From positions 1 to 41,048 of IMG/VR virus record IMGVR_UViG_3300034107_001011: a stretch of 41,048 nt of DNA; one strand, 5' to 3'. Each line of letters begins with the position of its first letter. Position 1 is the stretch's first letter. The stretch comes from a virus. The notes below the pieces were generated by a model. It saw nothing but the letters and a program-made list of their open reading frames with translations, ran no database searches and had not been told where the DNA came from. The position numbers were made by a program, and so were the translations under genes. This document shows positions 8,087-17,264 of this stretch, piece after piece.

Positions 8087-8455
8087 ATGCTGCCATTCAG
8101 CGAACTTGTTCAACGATGGGCCAGTAAATCACAGGTGCCGATTTATGTCGGCTCTGTGCCAGAAGGCACTCTCACGCCCTATGCCAGTTTAAATGTACTT
8201 CAGTCCAATCCTGTGCGATTGAGTAGCAATACGATTGCGTACACAGAAAGCCTGATGCACCTGGTGATTGTGGCAGACAAGTTAGTCGATGCTCAGGCTC
8301 TGGGACAACAGGGACTGGACGCTTTCGACAAGTTTGCAAATGCAAAGATACTCGACTGCGTGTATATGAATCAGGCTTTTGAGTATTCAGACCGTCCGAG
8401 TCTGTCGGGAAATCGTCCTTGGAGTTCCATTCAAGAGTTTCGTATCCGAAACTAA
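8087..8455 (+). CDS. Tail terminator protein (DUF3168-like)
   Basis: A 122-aa protein with the small alpha/beta pattern of tail terminators: an N-terminal helix, the VYVG..P.G...PYA strand segment around residues 20-35, then a strand and helix with D-A-Q-A-L-G-Q-Q-G. It lies exactly between the gp10-like gene and the major tail protein gene, the conserved position. It caps the tail tube and stops its polymerisation. Confidence 0.72.
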   Translation: MLPFSELVQRWASKSQVPIYVGSVPEGTLTPYASLNVLQSNPVRLSSNTIAYTESLMHLVIVADKLVDAQALGQQGLDAFDKFANAKILDCVYMNQAFEYSDRPSLSGNRPWSSIQEFRIRN

Positions 8456-8468
8456 GGAGAGTTGAGCA

Positions 8469-9080
8469 ATGCCTAATTACAGAAAAACACCTGCGTCCAA
8501 CTATGCGTTGGGACGCGAAACCACAGTGACCCTCTGGTTCAAGAGTCAAACTTCATCGGCACAGGATGTCAGTTTTGACATTTGTATTTCGCAAGGCTCT
8601 GTATCGATTGATACGGATACCATCGAAGTACCATCGAATTGCCAAGCTGGATGGAAGATCAAACTCCCCGGCCTTAAGGGCGGCACAATCTCGGCAACAG
8701 GCTATATCGCATCCAGCAATATTGTCGGGTTGAACACCGATGCAACCGCTCTTGCAACTGGCAATTCGACGACAGAGAGCATGCTTAACATCATGCAATA
8801 TCTCTCTCAGCCATGTGGCGTTGTCATTCTGGCGCATAACTACAATGCTGCTGGCTATACCGGAAACGTCTCTGCCAATACCCCAGGCGATATGCCTCTT
8901 CGCGTTGCCTATAAATCAAGCAATCCATACAACGGTTTCTTGAAATCGTGCAATGTGTCGATTAGCCCTGACGATGCTGTGAAAATCGATTTCTCGATTG
9001 AACTATCCGGCGAATCTGAACTTCGCGGTCTCATGGCAATTGCTGTTGGTCAAAACGGCACTGCTGCAAATTACGCCTGA
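8469..9080 (+). CDS. Major tail tube protein
   Basis: A 203-aa beta-rich protein. It begins with a family-like RKTPASNYALGRETTVTLW stretch; the middle is Gly/Thr-rich, and the C-terminal third has alternating strands (LKSCNVSISPDDAVKIDFSIELSGES) typical of tail tube proteins. GGAGA precedes the ATG. The position between the tail terminator and the chaperone supports the call. A regulatory motif copy lies 7 bases after its stop codon. Confidence 0.8.
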   Translation: MPNYRKTPASNYALGRETTVTLWFKSQTSSAQDVSFDICISQGSVSIDTDTIEVPSNCQAGWKIKLPGLKGGTISATGYIASSNIVGLNTDATALATGNSTTESMLNIMQYLSQPCGVVILAHNYNAAGYTGNVSANTPGDMPLRVAYKSSNPYNGFLKSCNVSISPDDAVKIDFSIELSGESELRGLMAIAVGQNGTAANYA

Positions 9081-9086
9081 CAAATC

Positions 9087-9106
9087 TTGTCAACGCTATA
9101 ACCAAA
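9087..9106 (+). promoter_or_regulatory. Stoperator-like motif copy 2, after the tail tube gene
   Basis: The best example of the extended motif, TTGTCAACGCTATAACCAAA, lies between the major tail gene stop (9080) and the next start (9132). It reads along the coding strand, like copy 1. On the opposite strand the TTGACA has no -10 at 16-18 bases, so a promoter is unlikely here. Confidence 0.75.
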
Positions 9107-9131
9107 TCCTCTCGAAAGGTGGATACAACTC

Positions 9132-9602
9132 ATGGCTACGTTTCACATTGATCGTCTTGCAAACGCTGGTATTGCCATCACAATCAACGGCAAGTCGTAT
9201 ACGGCACGCCAATTAACGATGCGTTCACAGGGGCGTTTGCAAGCGATCATTCGCAATATCGAACCCGATCCATACAAGGAAGCGGCAGAGCTTACCAAAG
9301 GCATGCCAGAGTCGGTGGTCAAAGAGATCATGAAAGATGCCCGAAAGGCAGCTTTGACATATCCTACGCCAGTGACATCACCGGATGGTATTGCCAAGGT
9401 CATCGGCTGCGAAGAAGGTCAAAAGGCAATTTTGAAAGCCTCGCTGAATCTATCGGATGACGAAGTAGAACAAGTGATGGATACCATCAACTACGCTGAA
9501 TTCATGCGATTGGCAGCGATTGCCATCAGTGGCGAAGATCCTACCGATGAGGGTGAAGACGACCCAAAAGCAGTGATCCCCATGAATCCAGAACCGGAAT
9601 GA
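9132..9602 (+). CDS. Tail assembly chaperone, upstream frame (gpG-like)
   Basis: A 156-aa protein located between the tail tube gene and the tape measure region, where siphophages encode the tail assembly chaperone. The protein is helical, with an N-terminal strand pair (ITINGKSYTARQLTMRSQGRLQ) and an acidic C-terminus. Near the end, a C-CCA-AAA heptamer (9563-9569) sits in frame as X-XXY-YYZ; a -1 shift there enters the frame of the downstream 54-aa gene. These chaperones bind the tape measure protein during tail assembly. Confidence 0.72.
   Translation: MATFHIDRLANAGIAITINGKSYTARQLTMRSQGRLQAIIRNIEPDPYKEAAELTKGMPESVVKEIMKDARKAALTYPTPVTSPDGIAKVIGCEEGQKAILKASLNLSDDEVEQVMDTINYAEFMRLAAIAISGEDPTDEGEDDPKAVIPMNPEPE
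9563..9569 (+). other. Candidate -1 programmed frameshift heptamer
   Basis: CCCAAAA is read in the zero frame as C-CCA-AAA. After a -1 slip the reading continues without a stop (AGC AGT GAT CCC CAT) into the ATG of the 9599 gene and on to its TGA at 9761-9763, giving a fused gpG-T-like chaperone of about 210 residues. This matches the known -1 frameshift of tail assembly chaperone genes in lambda-like phages. Efficiency cannot be judged from sequence. Confidence 0.6.
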
Positions 9603-9763
9603 ACCATCAGCAGATGATCCGCAATCTGGTCGTTGATGGGCATCTTCGTTATGAGGATGTCCTGGATTTGACTCCATACCAGATCGCGGCCCTGTTGGCT
9701 GAAGAATCTACATGTCCCGGCGAAATTGACGTTGACGACTGGAAGAGGGTGATGCATGCCTGA
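9599..9763 (+). CDS. Tail assembly chaperone, downstream frame (T-like)
   Basis: A 54-aa reading frame whose ATG overlaps the previous stop by 4 bases. Its YEDVLDLTPYQIAALLAEES segment resembles the C-terminal T part of tail assembly chaperones. It can be made alone by coupled initiation or fused to the upstream protein through the -1 frameshift at 9563-9569. It overlaps the following ATG (9756) by 8 bases. Confidence 0.68.
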   Translation: MNHQQMIRNLVVDGHLRYEDVLDLTPYQIAALLAEESTCPGEIDVDDWKRVMHA

Positions 9764-11498
9764 TCCTGTATATGATCCTAATGACGCAATACCGTTAGAT
9801 CCTCTTACCATTGCGTGGCCCAGTGGAAATGCATGGCAAGATGCCGGAGGCGATCAAGGTTTAAATTGGTGGCATTGGAATGAGATTCCTGCTCTTAAGC
9901 CTGATCTTGAGGAGACATCAAGCAATCCGAATTGCTTGAACTACAGGATACTCGCCCAGCATTCAGAAGAATGGGTGCCTGAGATGTCTGGATGGTCTGT
10001 TGAGTACGATGATCAAGGGTTGGCCTCCTGTACTCAATCTTGGATTGCGCCTGCGGCAGCACGGGTTTCCTTGACATCTGATGTGCCTAATCTTACAAGT
10101 CCGCTGGTGCCATTATCGATGGCAACACGTCAGCTTTTAAGCTGGAACAGAGAACTCTATAGCACCCTGACGCATTTCTTTGACACAGAGTATAATTCGG
10201 CAGATTTTACAGTATTGAATTCAACGGGCAATTTGTGCATGCAACCCGGCAAGCCAATGGCTCAGAATTTGATGGTGCCGCTGGTTCCAGTGCAGGTTGA
10301 GCTTGTACCGCGAGTTGACTTGATGGATGCAAATCACGAAAAGAAGAGGCAGTCTGAAGCATCGCTCACTTCGCTGGCAGTGATGTCCAGGGTTCCTGTG
10401 CGAGATAACGCATGGGATGCCGGAAGTACGACGATTGTTCGCGATGAAGGAAATTACTTGGGTACTGTCAGAAGGCAAATGACTGTCATTGGGACTCCTA
10501 ATCCGATCACAGGAGTGACATCTGAAGTCCGCGCTGTTAGACCAGTATTCCCCCGACTGAGGTCTCAGTATTATCAAGTCAATATTCAGTTCAAACGCGA
10601 TCCATACGTCAATCGCTATGGCATCCGCTATGCCCATGTTGAGGTCAAGCCATCGACTCGCCTTCAGGCGATGAAAAATGCTCCGGTAGGAGTTATTCCA
10701 ACTGATACCAGAGGTCAGCCAAACACAAGAGCAGTTTATAGTCGCCCTACCGTAGATGAAAAGAAAACGCCACCCGTTCAAAAGGGTGCTGCCATTATTG
10801 AGCATATTGACACAGGATTTCCATTCAGAGAAAGTCTCGTTGAGTACCGGATTACTTATCCTTGGGTATCAATGGAAACGCTCCTGAAAGCCGGGCCGAT
10901 AGGAAACCCTGGTCAAAATACAGCTGTTACCTCTGGGTTGGTCAATCCGTTTGTTCTTGACTCAGGAATGTGGTTGGGGTCAGTAAACCTTCGATCATTC
11001 CTTGGTCATAGCCGAGGCAGGGTATTGTTTAACTCTTGCGACATAGAGCCAGCGACAAGCCCTGTCACAGGAAAGATCGGTTGGAAGGTGACGCATGAAT
11101 TCATAGCCAACCCCACGATGGAATGGAATCAAGTAAGATACAACGGTTCATACGACCCAAAGCTAGATCCTAACAGGCCAGATCCTGGAGATACCACTGC
11201 TACGCAACCGGCTTGGCGAACAGGCTATGTTATGGCTCTTAACAAGAACCCAATATATTCGGAGAAATATACGGACGGAGGCGTTGAAAAGACCCGGTCT
11301 ATATACCATCCAATATGGACGTATCATTATGAGTCTGATGCAGTCCTTCAGACGACCCCCAAAAGGTATTCCAAGAATTACCCAGTTTTCCCGTACCCCT
11401 ACAGGGATTTTTACAAAGACGCAACCAATACAGGATTGCTGTACTACGGATATGTCGGCGATTTTGAGCCACTAGACAAGATCAAAGAGGAAGGCTAA
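9756..11498 (+). CDS. Virion protein of unknown role between chaperone and tape measure
   Basis: A 580-aa protein, Pro/Trp/Tyr-rich, mostly predicted beta, with no catalytic motif, signal peptide or membrane segment. It is not a portal: no clip/stem helices are visible. In most siphophages the chaperone is directly followed by the tape measure, so the insertion of a large beta-rich protein is unusual. The context suggests a structural tail or baseplate component. The next gene starts 3 bases after the stop. Confidence 0.6.
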   Translation: MPDPVYDPNDAIPLDPLTIAWPSGNAWQDAGGDQGLNWWHWNEIPALKPDLEETSSNPNCLNYRILAQHSEEWVPEMSGWSVEYDDQGLASCTQSWIAPAAARVSLTSDVPNLTSPLVPLSMATRQLLSWNRELYSTLTHFFDTEYNSADFTVLNSTGNLCMQPGKPMAQNLMVPLVPVQVELVPRVDLMDANHEKKRQSEASLTSLAVMSRVPVRDNAWDAGSTTIVRDEGNYLGTVRRQMTVIGTPNPITGVTSEVRAVRPVFPRLRSQYYQVNIQFKRDPYVNRYGIRYAHVEVKPSTRLQAMKNAPVGVIPTDTRGQPNTRAVYSRPTVDEKKTPPVQKGAAIIEHIDTGFPFRESLVEYRITYPWVSMETLLKAGPIGNPGQNTAVTSGLVNPFVLDSGMWLGSVNLRSFLGHSRGRVLFNSCDIEPATSPVTGKIGWKVTHEFIANPTMEWNQVRYNGSYDPKLDPNRPDPGDTTATQPAWRTGYVMALNKNPIYSEKYTDGGVEKTRSIYHPIWTYHYESDAVLQTTPKRYSKNYPVFPYPYRDFYKDATNTGLLYYGYVGDFEPLDKIKEEG

Positions 11499-11501
11499 AT
11501 C

Positions 11502-14500
11502 ATGGCGAATTCCGTTAACATCACGGGTAGTGATTTCAGCCAGTTAAACAACGCTCTGGATCAAGTTGCCAAGCGGTCAGCACAGTCTGTCCGCTTCATG
11601 TCCCGATTGTTTAACACTGATTACTCTAACGGAAAAACGCTCAGCAGTTTAGACAAGCTATGCAACAAGCTCAAAGAAACAAACCTTGAGGCAGTAGCCC
11701 TCAACAATACGCTCAGGAGTGTTGGCTCAGTCGTCATTCGTACCCCATCGGCAGCATCAGCCCGCGCTAATGTCTCTGGTGGTTCTGGAGGAGCAGGATC
11801 AGGAGGAGGAAAGAAGGCTGGTGGTGATGCCGGAGGCGATGAGGATTTTGAACTAAAAGCAATGACGAAATACCGGCGTTCGTTCATTAAGTTTGAGAAA
11901 AGGGAGGCCGACTTTCTTGCCAAGCAGCGAGAGAACTCAGCAAATGAGACGTACAAAAGGATTGTCGCAAAGTCTAAGGAGGAAGAGAAGTTAAAGCAAA
12001 AGTTGGCAGCGGATGCCAAGAAGAAAGAAGATCTGGAACTACGATTACAGAAGAAGTCTGCAAGCAAAATTGATGTGCCTGAGCTAGGCCTTTACAAAAA
12101 AGCAGGGTCTTTTTCAGACAAGATTGCCAAGACTACTGCCAAGACGGCAGCATCAGACGCCAAAAGGATCGAAAAGCTAAAAGGACAGGAAGGTTCCGAT
12201 CTATTTGTCGGCCCACTTAGCCCAAGTTCAGCGCAAAAGCGTGATATCAAGAATGCTGAAAAAGCATTGATTGCCGATGAACGTGCCAGAATCGCCGAAA
12301 AGTTAAAGCTGGAACGAGAAATAAGGCAACTGGATCGCCAGACTGCCAAAGAAAATGCTCAGGAGGCCAAGAAGGCTAAGGCTCAAGCAGCAATCATTCG
12401 AGCCAATCAGGCTCAATCAATCGCATTCGACAGGAAGATGCAAGCGTTACAGTCTGGCGAAATGGCTGGCCTATCAGCCACTCGCAACGCTATCCGGCGT
12501 GCTGAAGCAAATGCTGCCGCGACCAAATCTCGCCTTGGCTTAAGTGGTATGGGTTTGCTCGGGCCAATGGCTAAAGGCCAAATGTTTAACTTTATGAACG
12601 AACGAGCCTTGGAACGAGCCTTCAACTTTAAATCTAGAATTGCCTCCTATGGTTCTAACGCAGGATCCATGGTCAGCAAGTTTGGCAATCCTGGTCAGAT
12701 GCCTCTATTCTCGCGTTTTCGAGTATTCCAGCGACCATTCCCCGGCTCTGAACGCAATCCGTTCTCACTGGGTGATACTGGCAATATCGCAAATAACGCC
12801 ATCTTTGGTATTTCAAGCGGCGTTCGAAAAGCCTTTGAGACGATCACAACAGCTGGAACAGATGTCGTACGTGCATTCTCTGGCGTGGCTCAGGCTGGTA
12901 TCTCGATAGGGGCAAAACTTCTTACTTCTGTAGGCAGCATGCTTGGGAATATTCCAACAATACCAGGGCAGATCGCATCGGCTATTTTCGGTGCATTTGG
13001 CACTGTTCTTGCTGGCCTCGGCTCGATTGTAGGTGCTGTGACAGATGCGTTCACAGGTCTGCTTGACGCTTTAAGCAAGGTTATCGGTGAGACGATCACA
13101 GCATTAGGCACAGTGGCTCTAGGATTGGCAGGGTTCGCTCACCGCGCGGTAGTAGCAGCATCAACCCTCACAGAACTTAAGAACGCAGCAGCGATCTATG
13201 TTGGGCCATCTGGTGCCAAGGCTATGACTGCAACGGCAGTAGAGTATCAGCAGAACTATGGTCTTTCAGCCTCTGACTCACTCAAATTGATGATGCGGTT
13301 TGCTGGACAGATTCGTCAGACAACAGGCGTTGGTTCGGATCAAGCTGCCAAGGAAGCACAGGCGATTTTCAAAGCGGCAGCAGATGCCGGATCAGTTCTG
13401 AACATGGATCTTGCCGATATTGGCAATATTGCCCAGTCTGCCATGGCTGGAAGGTATACTCCTCTGAGACGCATGGGCGTTACAGTGAGTGCTGACTATT
13501 TGGATACCGTTGCCAAGCAACAGGGTTTTGACAAGGATGCCAAGACTCCCTTTGCAGCTCGTACCAAGGCGTTAGAGTATGAGATTCTTCGGCAAACCAA
13601 GGGGTTCATGGGTGACTTGGCAGCGACTCAATACGAATTCGCCAATCAACAGCGGAAACTGCTGGGTATCTTTGAGGCAGCATTCGTGCATGTTGGGCGA
13701 GCCTTGGAACCATTTGCCCGGGTTATTATGATTGCTTCGACAACAGTAGGTAGTATCTTCGTGAAGCAGTTGGAGGCATTCGGCGATTGGGTACAGAGTT
13801 CCTTCCAGGATATGGTGGATTTCAAAGATGGTGGCAAGTTGCAAGTCTATCTGGCAGCAGTCACTAAAGCAGCGGCAAGAGCAGCAGACTATCTGTTGTT
13901 TTTTGCAGACAAGATATACGAAAACAAAGATGTGATTTACGAGTTTGTCAAAAAGGTTGGCGAGACTCTTTACTCGTTGGCACTGGATCTGATGCGATTC
14001 TCGTTGACGATGATTGCTATGATGGCAAGTTTCTTCAAGATGCTGCCAAGCGTTTTTAACGCACTCAAGACTTTTGGCGAGGTGCTTGAAGAGTTAGCGA
14101 AACGCTTGGACAAGGCTTTTAATTTAGGTATAAACGACGATGCCGAAATGAAAGCGATTAAAGAGGAAGAGCAGATTGAGAAAGGCAAGAAGCGAAACCA
14201 GGAAGATGAAGAGGCGATCAAGAGGGGCAAATTTCCAGGCATCATGGGCAATAAGCTGACCAAGTGGGATGTCGCCGATCTCCAGAACGATATTGCAAAA
14301 CGCAACAAGAAGATAAAGGAGATGGAGGACAGGAAAGCACAGGTAAACGCCCTTGTTGCTGGCGGCATGAATCGCAAGGATGCTCAAGAAAAGGTATTTG
14401 GAAATGATGGCAAACTGCCTTGGGCTGACAATATGGCAGCAGGGTTAGAGAACATGGCTATCAGGGGCAAGAAGGCTCTGGACGACCTTGAAAAGAATGG

Positions 14501-14810
14501 CCTTGATGGCATTATCCCAAATGTCCCCCGCAGGGTTGATCCTGAAGATTTATGGGGTAACGTGCTGATGCAAATGGGCAATCGCCCTGATTTCGCTGAT
14601 CCCGAGCCATTCAAAGGTAAGGGCGGCAGACTATCCCAGTATTTTGATCCAGCAGCATATCGAGATGAAATTCAAACGCGAGAAATGACTGCCGTTGAAC
14701 AAACTGCCGTAAATACTGGTATAATTGCCGACGAAATGAAGGGCTTTGGCGATGTCGCTAGAATGATGGCTCGGCCAGGCATCGGTATGGCGGCAGTAAC
14801 AGTTGTCTAA
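11502..14810 (+). CDS. Tail tape measure protein
   Basis: A 1102-aa protein, the longest in the window. Order: a Gly/Ser-rich linker near residue 90, long charged coiled coils (about 120-330), a strongly hydrophobic Gly/Ala/Ile region (about 440-555) with several membrane-like segments, an alpha-helical domain (YQQNYGLSASDSLKLMMRF and TTGVGSDQAAKEAQAIFKAA; similar to tape measure cores), then another membrane-like stretch (about 820-860) and a charged C-terminus. It sets tail length and helps DNA enter the cell. The length predicts a tail of roughly 165 nm at 1.5 angstrom per residue (an inference). Confidence 0.88.
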   Translation: MANSVNITGSDFSQLNNALDQVAKRSAQSVRFMSRLFNTDYSNGKTLSSLDKLCNKLKETNLEAVALNNTLRSVGSVVIRTPSAASARANVSGGSGGAGSGGGKKAGGDAGGDEDFELKAMTKYRRSFIKFEKREADFLAKQRENSANETYKRIVAKSKEEEKLKQKLAADAKKKEDLELRLQKKSASKIDVPELGLYKKAGSFSDKIAKTTAKTAASDAKRIEKLKGQEGSDLFVGPLSPSSAQKRDIKNAEKALIADERARIAEKLKLEREIRQLDRQTAKENAQEAKKAKAQAAIIRANQAQSIAFDRKMQALQSGEMAGLSATRNAIRRAEANAAATKSRLGLSGMGLLGPMAKGQMFNFMNERALERAFNFKSRIASYGSNAGSMVSKFGNPGQMPLFSRFRVFQRPFPGSERNPFSLGDTGNIANNAIFGISSGVRKAFETITTAGTDVVRAFSGVAQAGISIGAKLLTSVGSMLGNIPTIPGQIASAIFGAFGTVLAGLGSIVGAVTDAFTGLLDALSKVIGETITALGTVALGLAGFAHRAVVAASTLTELKNAAAIYVGPSGAKAMTATAVEYQQNYGLSASDSLKLMMRFAGQIRQTTGVGSDQAAKEAQAIFKAAADAGSVLNMDLADIGNIAQSAMAGRYTPLRRMGVTVSADYLDTVAKQQGFDKDAKTPFAARTKALEYEILRQTKGFMGDLAATQYEFANQQRKLLGIFEAAFVHVGRALEPFARVIMIASTTVGSIFVKQLEAFGDWVQSSFQDMVDFKDGGKLQVYLAAVTKAAARAADYLLFFADKIYENKDVIYEFVKKVGETLYSLALDLMRFSLTMIAMMASFFKMLPSVFNALKTFGEVLEELAKRLDKAFNLGINDDAEMKAIKEEEQIEKGKKRNQEDEEAIKRGKFPGIMGNKLTKWDVADLQNDIAKRNKKIKEMEDRKAQVNALVAGGMNRKDAQEKVFGNDGKLPWADNMAAGLENMAIRGKKALDDLEKNGLDGIIPNVPRRVDPEDLWGNVLMQMGNRPDFADPEPFKGKGGRLSQYFDPAAYRDEIQTREMTAVEQTAVNTGIIADEMKGFGDVARMMARPGIGMAAVTVV

Positions 14811-14825
14811 CGAAAGGTAATCAGC

Positions 14826-15323
14826 ATGTCAGATCGATGGAGAGCCGGAGAACCCCTGAGTGCCTCAAAGCTGAATCGGCATAGTGCATCCAATGCCCAG
14901 ATCAATTTCAGCGGCAATGGCTACATGGAACGCACAGGGAATAACTGGGGCATTGATAATCCATCTCCATCAGCAGTGGAATCATTCTGGGTGAGCGTGG
15001 ATCGGGAAGAGGCGATTACGTACGAGACCTCAACATCAACTCCCTATACGCCCGGCTCGCCATCCACCACAACGAATCATTCCCGTACCGTTTATCGTTA
15101 CGAATGGACAGAGGTCAGGTTTGATAAGACGTTTGGATGCTGGACAAAGACAGGCGTGACCGGGCATATGGGTGCTGATCCACTCATGAACTATGATCCG
15201 ACTCAGAGGATACCGCTCACAGAAGATGCGGTGACATCCCCGTTTTCGGGGATGCCCATAGTAAAAGGCATCGTTCCAGTGGTGCGAGACCCTCAATGTG
15301 GTCAGCTCTTTTTTTTTTCCTAG
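14826..15323 (+). CDS. Distal tail or fibre protein, N-terminal part before the T10 tract
   Basis: A 165-aa frame that begins like phage tail proteins (WRAGEPLSASKLNRHSASN, a common start of distal tail and fibre proteins) and ends in a run of phenylalanines followed at once by Ser and TAG at the T10 homopolymer. GAAAGG lies before the start. The end is abrupt, and the next frame continues with compatible sequence, so this is best read as the first part of a protein of about 810-820 residues joined at the T tract. Confidence 0.65.
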   Translation: MSDRWRAGEPLSASKLNRHSASNAQINFSGNGYMERTGNNWGIDNPSPSAVESFWVSVDREEAITYETSTSTPYTPGSPSTTTNHSRTVYRYEWTEVRFDKTFGCWTKTGVTGHMGADPLMNYDPTQRIPLTEDAVTSPFSGMPIVKGIVPVVRDPQCGQLFFFS

Positions 15324-17262
15324 AGGGTGCAAATTCCCAACGGCACCGAAGTGGCCTTGCTACAAATATGGGTTTGGCGGCTTGATGGAGTTTGTTTATT
15401 TAGATCTTAAAGATCCTGATACTGGTGAATGGTATCCCAATCCGGCGATCTTCAATCCCGACGAAGTCTTCCACGTTCAAGATTTTCGCGTTGGCGATGT
15501 GATGGGTACCGATGGTGAAATGCACCGGGTAAGAGGATACTCTGGTTGGTATTTTCAAGCCATGGCATCAACGGCTCAGGTCGATGTGAATGCTAGCCAA
15601 CAGGCAGAGGCAGATCCGCAGGAGCGAGCCAACTGGAAAAACCTTGTAGATTACTGGTACGACCGACCACAGTTTGTTGATCCACCTGTTCACGATGGCA
15701 AAGAATTTTACAACCTTGATTATCTATGGAAAGGAATACCTGAGTTTGAGGGCAATTCGTTTGTTGCTGTAAACTCTATAACTGGTGGAGGCTCTGGCAA
15801 TCCGGGTGGAGGTTCTGGTGGTACGACATTGCCTGGTGGCGGATATAACGACTGGGATATGGGTTATGGTGCGTATACATTTCCAGGCCCAATTTCGATG
15901 AGCTATCTTTATGGCTGGCATGGTGATACTAGATGGCAAGGCGAAGCTAACCCCGCTTTAAATCATACGATGCGGTTTAGCATGGCTGGAAAGTGCAAGG
16001 TCAGGTTACATGGCAGAACGCCCATTATGGGCGATTGGTCTACTGGTGGCTCATGGTTGCCAGAGGGCGAGAACGACAAAATCAGCATCATGCCCGGGCA
16101 AGACAAACTGATCGTCATTGATGGTATGCGAGGAATCAGAATACGAACGTCTGGGTGGTTTGCCCACTTTGGCGATCACGTTATTAAGTCGAGAAAGTAT
16201 GACCCTAATTTCATTTTCTGGGGATCTGGGAATTCTGTGAACTGGTATAACGAAGGCCAGCCAGTGCCTTGTGAAGGCGATTTATATGGGCAAGGAACTG
16301 ACGCATATAGCTTTGACCAGCAGGGAAATATCGTTTACAATAACGCGATGGAGGTTGCCGCTCAGCATCACTGGTGGATTGGTCAATGGTGCGACAACAA
16401 CCCTAACAGCGGACTGGATCGTTACAGCCTTGATGCAACGCTGAAACTCTGGAAGAAGAATACCCAGCTAAATCAGAGGGTGCCTGATCCTTACAAGGTC
16501 ATCATAAGTGCATCGCCGTATAACGCTCAGTACTATGATACGCCTGCCGATGCAGTCGTTTACGCAAAAGCTCAGGAAAGGCAGTCTGTACACGAATTTA
16601 ATCCCAATCACGATCCTAACGGAATTGAATGCGAGCCAAACTACGCCAAATCAATTGGCATCATTTTCAATCTACCTGAAACGCGAGATAAGTATAGTTA
16701 TGGGCATATCGAGATCAAGCACAAGGGGCATATCGTAGGCTCATGCTTTTGCAGAGCGTATTCTGGCTATTTAGGGTGGGCAACGCTCTTTAACGATGCA
16801 ATCAGATGGCGTCCAACCGACAACAGCATCTTCCCTAATTATGGTGGTGGATTGCCGATTCCAAGCACTGAGAAAGACCCAAACCAAGAAGGCACGCCTA
16901 TGCAAAGGCACGATGCCATGACCATCGCGATGCCGTTCGGCGATCAAAACATGGATTTCCTGCCCAAATGCGGCATCCATATCACCACCGTTGGCAAGAC
17001 AAATGTACCCTATGTCATCAAGTCGTTCACCAATATCCCATCAAACATAGCAACGCCGAATAGCGTTACCATTGACTGGGGGGATGGCTCGGCAACGGAA
17101 AATGCCACGACAATTGGCACAACCTTCACGCATACCTATACTGCCAAAGGCTACTACAAAATACGCATCACGATCAACTATACTCTAGTACCCGGCGTAA
17201 CAACGGATTTTGTCGTGCAATCTGGCAACGAACTGACTCACATTCTCGTAAAGGATGCATAA
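15298..17262 (+). CDS. Tail fibre / adhesin-like protein, C-terminal part with PKD-like domain
   Basis: A 654-aa frame overlapping the previous one by 26 bases. The apparent GTG start has no ribosome site and its first codons encode the same Phe run, so expression probably comes from a frame change at 15309-15318: a 9-T version would read GQLFFFPRGCKFPT without a break. A Gly/Ser linker (GGGSGNPGGGSGG) near residue 160 separates two halves. Near residues 590-628 a PKD-like domain is visible (DWGDGSATENA, then HTYTAKGYYKIRITI), typical of surface adhesins. A host-binding role is inferred. Confidence 0.68.
   Translation: MVSSFFFPRGCKFPTAPKWPCYKYGFGGLMEFVYLDLKDPDTGEWYPNPAIFNPDEVFHVQDFRVGDVMGTDGEMHRVRGYSGWYFQAMASTAQVDVNASQQAEADPQERANWKNLVDYWYDRPQFVDPPVHDGKEFYNLDYLWKGIPEFEGNSFVAVNSITGGGSGNPGGGSGGTTLPGGGYNDWDMGYGAYTFPGPISMSYLYGWHGDTRWQGEANPALNHTMRFSMAGKCKVRLHGRTPIMGDWSTGGSWLPEGENDKISIMPGQDKLIVIDGMRGIRIRTSGWFAHFGDHVIKSRKYDPNFIFWGSGNSVNWYNEGQPVPCEGDLYGQGTDAYSFDQQGNIVYNNAMEVAAQHHWWIGQWCDNNPNSGLDRYSLDATLKLWKKNTQLNQRVPDPYKVIISASPYNAQYYDTPADAVVYAKAQERQSVHEFNPNHDPNGIECEPNYAKSIGIIFNLPETRDKYSYGHIEIKHKGHIVGSCFCRAYSGYLGWATLFNDAIRWRPTDNSIFPNYGGGLPIPSTEKDPNQEGTPMQRHDAMTIAMPFGDQNMDFLPKCGIHITTVGKTNVPYVIKSFTNIPSNIATPNSVTIDWGDGSATENATTIGTTFTHTYTAKGYYKIRITINYTLVPGVTTDFVVQSGNELTHILVKDA
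15309..15318 (+). other. T10 tract: frame-change or slippage site
   Basis: Ten consecutive T residues sit exactly where the frame of the 14826 gene ends and that of the 15298 gene takes over. Loss of one T (or gain of two) joins the frames. It may be programmed transcriptional slippage, phase variation of a receptor-binding protein, or a homopolymer sequencing error. Confidence 0.7.
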
Positions 17263-17264
17263 AC

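Noticed and set aside
9756-11498. Portal protein
   Set aside because: The size is suitable, but the gene is in the tail block and no portal-like helical stem or clip pattern is visible.
11621-14387. Long minus-strand frames opposite the tape measure gene
   Set aside because: They mirror the codon pattern of the tape measure gene (Ser/Phe/Leu-rich antisense) and have no ribosome sites.
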